From positions 62,001 through 126,000 of the forward strand of contig CAJQUW010012959.1 of assembly GCA_907163375.1 (NCBI GenBank): a stretch of 64,000 bases of DNA, written 5' to 3'. The notes under the pieces were generated by a model. The model ran no database searches. It was not told where the DNA came from and saw only the letters and a list, made by a program, of their open reading frames with translations. A program made the position numbers and the translations under genes. Of this stretch, positions 24,101 to 36,100 are shown piece by piece (position 1 is the stretch's first letter; each line of letters begins with the position of its first letter). Source of the stretch: Prostheceraeus crozeri. Taxonomy: Eukaryota > Platyhelminthes > Polycladida > Euryleptidae.

Positions 24101-27100
24101 ATTCGAGGGCTAGATCACCTTGTGCGACCTTTATTTACTACGCAAACTACAGGAAACATGGATGCGCCCAATAAGAAGTATCTCTGCGGCCTCTGTTCGA
24201 AAAATGAAGTAAAAAAAACTGAACGACTTGAAACTGTCTAGCTCAACCTGGTGTCCTAATCTTCCTTCAGTGGAGAATCTGTGTTCATGGACTCACCATC
24301 TTCGGAGTAGTTGTGTACTTTCCTTTCACATCAAACCGACTTTGGCGCAATTCTTCATTCAGGAACAATTCCCTGTTGGAATAGAATTTGAAAAAAATAA
24401 TAGACATGTTAGATCATAAATTCGTATAACTTACAATTTCTGTTGAACTAAATCTGCAACAACCGATGCTCCATCTCGTTTACCCCTCCGCTTTCTGAAA
24501 AATGCATATGTCAAGGGTGACTCACCCAGCGGCTTATGTGGACAACTTGACCGCCGGCATTCTGCATAAAAATGTAAAGAAATATTGTAGACCTTCATGT
24601 GTCACTTTTATGTCTACTCACGAGATCTGATCCAGGTTTTGCACATGTTTTCTTCTTGGATACTTCATGATCAATTGAATCTGACTGCATGAATTTCTAA
24701 ACATGAAACCGTGATTTTATGGTCTTGCCAACTGGTGAAATTCGATGTGAAATACTCCCCTTCACAATTACAATCAATTAGTACTTCCAAAAGACCAATC
24801 TTGGGACAAATTTTTATAATAGTTGCGACCTTAATTTTATAAGCTCGAAACTATTATGAAAATTCGTCCCGAGATTGGTCTTTTGGAAGTACTAATTGAT
24901 TGCAATGGTGAAATTCGTTTTACATCCTTAGAATTTTAATGTATCAGTGAATGTGATGCTTCTCTGTGGCAACAAACTCGCACATCACTCACACTAAATC
25001 CCCGTGCGTCGATCTATTAGGTAAATAAACACGCGTTCACTTATATGCCGCGTACATTTTTTCATCGCGCGCTGATTGAGCGAGTCTGTGTATGTCTTGA
25101 GGAGAACCGACCGGCAGTTATCTACATTATTTTCATTTGCTATGTTAATGACGCACACAATGACAGCGAATGAGTTGGATCATAGAACTGCATAACAATT
25201 AAATCTCTAGAACGGAAATGCAGCTCCGAGCAATATACAATAACGGAACAAAAATCACACGCATTTTCACTTAGATACACTTGTCACCCACTGCATGACT
25301 GGGCTAGAATCAGTCACATGCGCAAATCTAAGCTTTTCATTGGTTACTTAGACCCCAACTTAATTCCCCCGGCTGTGCCGCGACCTTGAGTCAATTTCCA
25401 TCCTTTTCGACTTCAGATAAACAATACATTTCTATAAATTGGATAGCAATCTCTACTTTATGGCAATACCGTGCATCGGCCACCAAATGTGAATGCGTGA
25501 CAGATAAGTCTTCGGCATAACTAATGATAAGCGCTACAGGATTCTGTAATTAGCAGCTAAGCTGTTTTACGAAATCGACTTCGATCAATAAGAAAAATGA
25601 CTCGTCGGCAATGCAATGCTGATGGATGCTTCTCAGCCAAGCCGGTGATGCGGTCAGCGTTAAAATGACCTGCTTTAAATCATGTTTTTTTGAAAAATGT
25701 CAAAATAACATTCGATGTAAGATTTACTGATACAAAGTAATATGTAAATATTAGCTTTAATTTCATATTACCAGCTTTCATGTTTGGTACTTAAATGGAT
25801 TTAATTGTCGCCAATTGCTCATTATGCAGTAATACACCGGATCTAATTTATACAATAGCGCAATACACGATTGCCTTATATTTGTTCATATTCAGACATT
25901 TTCTTATAGCAGTGGTTACAAACATGTTGCCGACTAAATTCGGTCAAATAGTGACCAAGAAATCAGAGGAAATACGTGTTAAATAGTGATTGGTGACTCA
26001 GCAATGACAATCTGACCACTTTTAATTCTTGGTTTTGTGCAATATAGTATTGAAATTATAATAAACTCATTATAAATAAGATAATGTTTTATAGTAACAT
26101 TTGTCACAGTGAACATTTTCTAATACAATACTCGTAGAAATAACAGGCTTAAATAATCAATTTCGCTTTCACATGTTATATCGTATACACTACAGTAACA
26201 AGCGATGTTACACATCAAAACAACCTTGAAGGTTGTCGTTGCATTATATAGATTGCTCAATTGAAAAGAAACAATGGAAAATACTGGAATAAAATAAACA
26301 AAAAAGCAAAAATATTTTAAAAGAGACAAAATTTTGACTCTTTTGCTTAAAAACACGTCAAAGGTGCGATAAAGTTCACAGGCTATGTCTCATGGTCACA
26401 GTCTGCTTCCACTTCGGAATAACGCCTCTCATTCTTGCACGTAGATAGAACATACAGCACTGTATGCTAACATACATGCAGTACTGTTATGCAGCTGTAG
26501 TGCACTGTCAAGTTATGAAACTGCACTGTTATTTAACAGTGACGATTGAGGAAGTTTTAAAACACTGACATTAACTAACTAACTTAACCCGCTGACAATT
26601 ACTCTCTTATGTAGCCTACACTACATACGACGTATGCATACTTACATGTACAGAGTATTCATAAACTTAATGACTTGAATTAATTGATAGGTGATTTTGC
26701 TGATTACATGAGTGATGGAAGAAACGGCAGATAACTACAAACATGTTCGATAAAATATGGTTGATAAATACCAAAAGAATCAAAATTGGGAAATGAAAAT
26801 ATACACAGTAATATATTATGCTCCATATATGCACCAATATATTATATTGGGGCCACGTATTTATAGTTTCTCTAACCTTGAGTATAACTGCTGTTTTTCT
26901 GTTCCCAATTCCATCCAATTACGCATTGTTGAACAAATAAGCTGTTACTATTGTAAGGATGTCAACAGTGTCACATGACTCACCAACTCCAACTAATATT
27001 ATTTATAGCTGATGAAATACTGTGACGCAGTAGTAAATGTATGTTTCATGGAAAGGAAATCATCATTACAAAAACACATGGACAGAGATACAGAACGCTG

Positions 27101-30100
27101 TGTCATCATTACTCAGAAAGTCGATAAAGAAGTCAAAAAATCGGAGAGCAAAATTACATTTTGTTCAAAATGCTGATGCTTGTTGGCAAAAAGGAAGATT
27201 TTCTTGTCAGAGTGCGTGTAAGAGGTGTTTCATATTGACATGAACGTGGAGGCATTTTCAGTGCAATGTCGTTGAGTGATTTCTTGTGGAAAAGCTCTAC
27301 CGCTGAAGCGTGGCGATGTTCATGCACCGAACAAATAAATTAAAATCAAAAATGGAGCGACATATGATTCGTTGGGCATTACGGTGAACTTTTTTCAAGT
27401 TTTCAGAATTATAGTTTGCGCCGACAACTATACGTAGTTGCGTAGACAGCACAATCAAACTCCAAGATTCTGCGGACGATAGCATTGCATGTAGAAAAGT
27501 AAGTCATATTTGTCAATGAATCTCTTCAAGTATGAGTGTGCGTGAGTTTGTGCATGAAGAAAAGGAAAGGGTACAATGCAGAGACCTGTGGAACATCTGA
27601 AAAGGCGACAACAAGGGAACTGACTTCGTGGTCTACAATCGTTCTTTACCTCCTATTCTTAAGAAGTTACAACACGTACACCATGACGTGGCCACCGATT
27701 ACATCTAAAAGTTTTCTGCGGTCAAAATACATAGCTTTCAATGGATTTTAACTTGCATTTCACCGGCATCCCACCTTGCTTTGCTACCACAAGTCGCCCC
27801 TGGTATGTGCGCAAAAAATAGTTTCAGAAGACAGGAGACGTCTAACCCTGTGTACTATCATTTACAAAATTCTTTTAGTGGCTGGCTAAAATCACAGGAA
27901 TCAGTTTCTGTTAAAAATTTTGATTTTAAAAACGGATTCGGGATATGTTTCTTACTTTGACTTTCCAGATGTCTCTGAGGGGGCTTTTTCATCCTTGCTT
28001 GACGTGTGAGATGACTTCCTACTGCTGCAAGGAGAAAGACAGAAAAATAGCGAAAGTGGAGAAATTCTTCGACTCTGTGCTGTACTACTTGGTGTGCTCT
28101 CTTATTGCAGTTAACATGCATTCCCGTTAAGGAAGATAAATTTGACAGCATAATGGTATATCATCGCGCATAAATTATCACAAATCGATCACAAAGCTAT
28201 ATTCACTAAAAGTTTTTACAGACGAAAGAATTACATGACATTTACAGCAATAGTTTGCCGAAGTACGGCTACAAATCTAATGGAATTTTTCTTTGTAAAA
28301 AAACACACTCTCTTGATTCATTTGCATGGCACTATTGCCTTACAACAATGACGAGACCACTGAAAGTTCAGTTTGTGCATGAAATCAAAACATGTTGAAC
28401 GAAAGGGCTAGATCTTCCACAAATTTTGAATTGCTGTTTAAGATAATGAAAACGTCATGACAGCCGATGATTATCAGCAACATTGACATCGGTTGTCATG
28501 ACGTTTTCACTATCTTTAACTACTTTCACACTACCACTTTATGTAAATTAAAAACAGACAAGGTAACGGGAATCGATGGTATCCATCCCTTTTTATTAGG
28601 AGATTCAGTTTCTGAAAGTTGCTGTCCTTTGTCATACATTTTCAATGTCTTTTAAAATTGGCTCTGTTTCAAGTGCGTGGAAAGTTGCATGTGTAAGTCC
28701 GGTTACAAGGCTACTCCTGACAAAAAGGATATGTTGCGTCCGATTCTTCTTCTCTCCAACATTAGCAAGATGTGAAGATTATTATATTGCAAAGTTATCG
28801 CACATCTATTCTCAACTGCTATGATTTAAATCAATTTGCTTACAGACCTCGTCGTCGACCACCTGTGCTCTAGTCCCATCTTCTAGATGTATTAAAGTAT
28901 TTCTGTCGAAAGACGAACTTCATGATGTGTACATCCATTTGATCCGTTCCGTCCTAGAATACGCGTGCTGCGCCTTTATTGGCATCAACAAATCGTTATC
29001 ACTCAGGCTAAAGAGAGTCGATAATCGTGCACACCTACTGATTTATAATCTCTTTTATGGCAGTGATGATATCCGTGGTTTCTGATATGGCAGAAGCTCT
29101 CTCTCTTTGGCCGAAGGCATCATATCAGCTCACGGCTCTTCTGCCGAATAAAGCGCCTTCAAAGTCACAGCCTTCACAACCGTACTCCAAGGATGTCGAG
29201 AAATGGGAATTGATTTCTCTGGAGTCTATCGCAAACTGACCTGAGATCCAAGTTCTTCCCTTATATGACCCAATACATCAATCGAATAGGTTGTACTGAG
29301 TCTATCAGCAGTCACCATGATGACGTACATGTGCCAGTCTATTTTTATCTTTCAAGGTTTTGACACTTCAATTACTTTGCATTTATCTACAGTTTGCTTC
29401 CAATCCTCATCAGGGCTGGAATCGGTTGACTGGTTCATATTTCGGTTAACCGGTTACACTTTCTCTTAACCGGTTAAAGTCGGTCACGACGTTTGATTAT
29501 ATTTATCTTATATAATGAGCTATTGTCGATAATTGTGAATGAAAATTGTCGATAAACCTTGACAACTAAATAAATACCGGGATTCCTCCTTTAACCGATT
29601 AACCGGATAAATACATAATCGGTTAAACGGTTACAAAAAAATTAGCCGGTCCCAGCCCTGATCCTCATGATACTATCTTGCACCTGCTTTGTGAACAAGA
29701 GCGGTTATTCAATTCCTGACCGCAGAAGGATGCATGCCAGCAGAGATCCATCGCAGAATGGCATCAGTATACAGAGATCGAGCTGTTTCAAAGACCACAG
29801 TGACAGAATGGTCAAGGAAGTTTCGAGAGGGGCGAACTGAAACATCTGGTTTGCCTCGTCCTGGACAGGCGCACAAAGTGGTAACTGAAAGTCTGACTGA
29901 GACCATCGATACCGCAGTCACAGCCGATCGTCGACGAAGCATTCGAGATCTGGCAGATGACTTCAATGTCTCAATTGGCTTCATGCATACCATCGTGAAG
30001 GAAAAGTTGCAGTATCACAAAGTTTGCTCTCAATGGGTGCCTCGAATGCTTACTGGATGCCACAAACCACACTGAAAGACGAGAAGAACACTCAGTTTGG

Positions 30101-33100
30101 AACACCTGACTCGCTTCAATACCGAGAATGAGCAGTTCTTGGGTCGCATTGTGGCTGGAGACGAGACGTGGTGCCATCATTTCGAGCCGGAAGGAAAGCA
30201 GAGCAGCATGCAGTGGAAGCATCCAAGTTCACCCAAGCCGAAGAAGTTCCGAGTGCAACAATCTGCAGGGAAGGTGATGCTCACGGTGTTCTTCAATATT
30301 CAGGGCCCGCTGCTCCTCGAGTTTCTTGAACCCAACGAAACAATCAATTCGCAGCGGTATATCCAGACTTTGGACAAGCTTCACGAAGCGATAAAGAGCA
30401 AGCGACCCGGTATGTTGTCTTCAGGTGTCATTCTTCTTCACGACAACGCAAGACTTCTTCAGACACGCCTTCTTCGAAGGCAACATCTGACGCATTGACA
30501 AGGAAGCGTTGGGAAGTTTTGGAACACCCTGCATACAGCCCTGACCTGTCACCTTGTGATTTTCACATTTCTGGTCCCCTGAAGAAGTTTCTCAAGGGAC
30601 AACGATTCCGATCAGACAAAGAAGTGAAGACAGCTGTTTCAAAGGACAGCCGAAGTCCTTCTTTGCCGACGGAATTCAACGCCTACCCAAGCAATGGGAC
30701 AAGTGCCGGGAAGTCAACGGAGACTTTTTTGATTGTTGCTTCTGTTTTTATGTTCATAATACACAGTTGCTACTAATTGATTGTGCTTTTACTTTGTCTG
30801 CTTAATATTCTACAAATACAGTACAGCGAACGGGTTTCATTTGAACACGCCTAATAGAACATGTCACATTAATGTGCACGTATGTATGATTAAAACATTT
30901 TGCCGATTTCGTAATGTACAGTTGTTCAGTACATAATGGCATCTTCGCAATTGCGTAGATTGTCTTGCAGCTGGAGTTCCAAGCATTTTGACCCATGGGT
31001 AAACTGGATATGATGGGATTGACACATCATCTTAACAGTTTTACACTTATGTCATACAGTTAAACATTGCACAATGACCTATTTCATAACTTTCGTTAAA
31101 ATATTCTCATTTTATAGACAGACTGACCTACGGCATAATTTTCTGATTGATCACTTAAATCGTCTTCGTCCAGTTTTCATGTGAAGATTTTCAGAAAGCA
31201 TCCGTGAAAAAATTATACACCGGTTTACTGAAAGTCGTCGATGTCTAAGGAAATTCTGTAGGAGTTTGTTGGAATAGTCATTAGTTAATTTTTCATTTCC
31301 CTATAACAGCATTTTCTGTCAATATTTCGATTGCGATAATTCTATTCAATATCATAACTAAGCTTAATAAGCATCCAGTTTATAATTTTTGTCCATCCAG
31401 TAGCTTTATAAATCATTGTCCTGGTTGTAAATAGAGTAATCAAATATTGAATTGTGTCCTCAGCTGAAAATGCATTTTGCATTGTGTTTTCCAAAAGCAG
31501 CATCCACTAATAATTACAGGCGCACCTACGTGGCCGACATGTCAGTAGTGTGCTAAACGTAGTAGTATTTAATGAATAACCGTTGAAATTTCACTGAATA
31601 TGCAAATTGTGTTTCTCTATTTCTCCTGCTTGTCTAGAATGTGCTTTTACCCTTGAGAACGACTAACTTGTCAGGCATACAATTTGTCATAAACTTCGAG
31701 CTAAAATAAAATAATAATAATAATAATAATAGTGTCTATATTTTCAAGAAATGATAATCGTAATTACATATTAGTCCGGGAGCTAGCGTGAAGTTGTGCA
31801 GGGAACGAGGTAGTACATAAAACTTTCACATAGCATAGTACACCTCTGCGTTGCGGATCATTGATAACAAAATCTATGTATTCAATGGTAAATTGTGACA
31901 TTTAAGGTGTTGACTCCATTTTTTCGAATTTTTGTTCATAAAAGTTACACAAATTGGTATTTTGTTGAACTGGTTATTATAGAAATCATCTACAGATCAT
32001 GATCTTTCAAATGAGTTATCATTCATTGACAGAGGATGGAGTAAAGTGTACAAACAGACACTTTTCGTTGGTGTAACTGTAAATTTTAACATAGAAATTT
32101 CAAGAAAATTGTTGATATACTTTAACGAAAAGTGTCTTTTTGTACACTTTACTTCATCCTCTGTCACTGAATGATAACTCATTTGAAAGATTTTTATGAG
32201 CAAAAATTCGAATGTCACAATTTTACCATTGGAAATACATAAGATTGTGTTACCCTCTCTATTTCTGAAAAGCAAATGATCTGATCCGGCAGACGCGAAG
32301 TTTTGCAGTAGGTTAGAGGTGTACTATGCTGTGAAAGTTTTATGTACTACCTCGTTCCCTGCACAACTTCACGCTAGCTCCCGGACTAATAAGCAATAAT
32401 GATTTAAATCAAAATTTGTTCACAGTTAAATCGATGACATGTGGCTAAAAGATAAAGTCAGATGATATGGTCAAATCACAACATTCAAAAGTTGCACAAT
32501 TAGTCTTATTATACAACGAAGGCACAAAAGCTTCAGAAGGTGCCTTTCGAAATGTCATAATTCACGAGGGTAGTGACATAATCGAAGAAGGATTGCCTTC
32601 GCTTTTTGTAGCGGCAGATTCGAACATCAAAATGTCTAGAATAACGGAGGCGCTTGGGAACATATCTGTGCAGCAAATGTCTGGTGCATAATGCCACCTT
32701 CTTAAAGAGCTTCTTGCTGATTTGTTCACGTCTTTCTGAAAGTGATGAGTATCTGTCAACTTCGATTTCCGGAAGATCGATCAGTTTAAAAGCACGCTTT
32801 TGAATTCTATCAAATTACATACTGAGTTTTTTGGCAATGACACAAAAACCGGGCAGGCATACTCCATCAGAGAGCGAATAAGCGCATTGTAAATCAATAG
32901 AAGATTGCGTTTGTCAGTGTATCGCTTCACTTTTCTTAATATATATAGTCGACGATGACAGCGAGTGGAAATATCTTTAATATGATCATGCCAGGTGAGG
33001 TTGTTGTTGATCGTAACACCCAATATTTTTGACTTTTTAGTCACAGGAATAGACACATTCATTTGAGGAACTACGATTTTTTTTAAACACAGCAATATGC

Positions 33101-36100
33101 TTGATTTGCCTTCGTTGAGGTTCAACTTGCTAGTTACACACCATTGTTGCACATTTTCAATTTCAGTACTAAGAGTACGTTCCACAGACGGAGGATTTTC
33201 ATCAATTTCATTTGCTAATGGCAAAACTAGAGTAATGTCGTCGGCATATACAATTTGTACAGTTTGAGGTTGCATGCATGTGAAGTCTGCTACAAAAACT
33301 GCAAATATTGCAGGACCCAAAACTGATCCCTGGGGGACTCCCCTCTTTACATCAACGCATCGGGGGAGAGAGCCTTCAACCTTAACGAAACATTTTCGGC
33401 CATTCAGATAGCTTATCAACCAATTGAGAAAACCTTTTGAGAAGCCAAGATCATTAAACTTTTGAACTATCAGAGAGTGCCTAATGGAATCAAAGGCCGA
33501 TGACATGTCGAATGATATCATATTTTACCATAATCGTAATTTTACCTCTATCTATGGATTATGCTTTCATTTGGCTATACCATTTGACGTCCGCAAATCA
33601 ACTAAATTGTCAGCTAAAAGTGTTGAAGTTTGAATATTTTCATAGTTCAATAAGCAACATCTCTACATGCATATAGGAAATTTAACATAATGATCACGGA
33701 AACATTTCAATCAAATATACTGCTGATTTAAAAATTGATGCAGTAAGGACAGGAACAATAGACGTACCTTGCACTCTTTCTGGAGCCGTGATCGTCTCCT
33801 TGTTGGTCGTTCTCCTCATCACCCATTAGCCTAAAATGAAATTGCGTTAAAAGGAATTCACATCTTCGTCAATCAGAATTGCTAGAAACTTAATATCTTC
33901 TCTAAGTGTTTTGTATTTACTTTGTTTCACTAACAACGACTGCCTAACAACAAACTGCAAATTCGTATTTGTAGTTACAAAGTTTCCATGAAAGACAATC
34001 TGATTGAAAGAATACAATCTAAAAATAAAGAAGTACTGTCTTAGTCCAGAAACTCTTGTATTCAAATATTTCTATTCACTTGAGTCATGAATCTCACTGA
34101 TTGATATAAACTTAATATAGTAATGCTGACGAAATTTTAAATAAATACATGGACTAAGAAAGATAAAAATGTGACTTCAGCAGTTTTATGTGGAATTGAT
34201 GATACCTGGGAGATCACAGTAGTAAATGTAAAGAAATATGAGCTGATCTCGGTTATGTATCATTCAATACACCACATGGAGGTATTGCTTGTGTCCACTC
34301 ATAGCTGCATTACTTACATTTTGAGACATTATTTGAATGCACTATTGCAAATCAATATCAATAAGAGATTGATTAAGCCTGAATATGGTAATATTCAAGT
34401 AGTTTTCAATGGTTGACTTTGATTCTGCTATTGTTGTCACTTATTGTCGCTAATTAAGCATGATGATGTGCTTGATCCTTGTTTTGAGCCTCATGTGTTT
34501 CATGTGTTCAATAGTTCTTTCTGCATTTGCTTTAAAAACCAATAAAGATGCATGTCTCTATATTTCCTATGCTCTTAAACCATAAACGGATGACGGGCTA
34601 GTAATATTTGTAGAAGTACCGCTATGAGAAAATAAGGTAGAACAGAAAAATATAACTGAAAGTAAAGAACCAAATGAGAGTACAGACGCCACTAACAGTT
34701 TTGATAGGCCAAACATGTCATTTTTTACAAAAAGAGTCGAAGAAAGTCGATTAGTCGCGCCTAGTCATGCAACAAAGTAAATGCATACAAAGTAAATGTA
34801 GGTACCTGCTCGCACATGTACGTCAAACCTCGTGCAAGGTCACATTTTAACGACATTTTTTTAAAAGAATCGGCCTGACCGCTAGGGAGTTGCTTTTTCT
34901 GTAGATAATTGCAATCAACTAAGAATATAATGAGTCTCCGACCATCGGTGCATGACAACATGACTAAGAAGACGAATGCCAACATTCTTTTACTCTTGTT
35001 TTGTCAGTTAAGTTCACGAGAACATCACAAGGATAAACGTCAGAAACTTACCTGTCACTTAGCTTTGAAGCTGAAGATGTGGAAGGACTTTTGGCTCTGT
35101 ATTCCTTATCCTCTCCATTGACTTTGCTGACAAAATGAGAAGAACACACATAGTATGATTTCTCTCATCCCCACAACCCCACCCAAGGCACGAAGCCATA
35201 CTAGAAAGCTGGGATTAGGTCATAAGCGACATGAATAATTGTAAATAGCCTGAGATTGATCATGAAAATCGCAAGCTTATAACCATAACACAGAAAATAA
35301 AAATGATTATCTACATTCTTTGGTTCACAAGTATTGCATACATTCGGTGAACGCAATTACATAACACAACACAAGAGGCACAAGATTTGCAACGTTGATG
35401 CGGAACAGCACTTTGATAAGGCCTGCTGTCTATTATCCATCGATCGTTAAAAGCAAGTTCATTAACTGGTCATGGGATGCAGGCGATTTTTATAGCGCAG
35501 TCACAAGTTCAGAAAGAACAAAGAAAGCTGCCTCAGGTAATACGAGTGCACCATAATGAATCTTGTAGCGATGAAGAGAGTGGAATGAATATTTTGGCGT
35601 CGAAGGTGTCTTGAGCGGGTTATGAACACTTGATATGCTGAAAATTGGAAGCAGAAGGATATTGGGAGTAAATTGGCTGCAACACAGTAAAGCAAGTCAA
35701 GTGGCAAAGCAACAAGCATGGTGCCCACAGGAGGCATTCAACATACGTCTGCACGCCAGCCTGCTAGGCGCGAGAATCAATATGTGATGCTTCAATCTTT
35801 TATTGCAATTTTTATGCTACAATTGTATTTTTCTGAACGCATTCTGTTTCCGTAGCAGTCCGTCACTGCGATCTTGAGAAAACATCACAAGTGTGCGTCC
35901 GAAATTTCTGAAGGATCTACGAGCAGAATTCAATTGCTGAATTGCCATTTTAATGCAGTAGTAACAAATTGAAGGTGTTGGTCAAAACCGATACAACTTG
36001 AAAGTAACTACACCCATCGACCTAAGTCAATGAAACATCAGATGGTCTCATTTTGACGGTTCGTTGACAACAAAAAATCATCGGTGTTAATTTACTAAAA

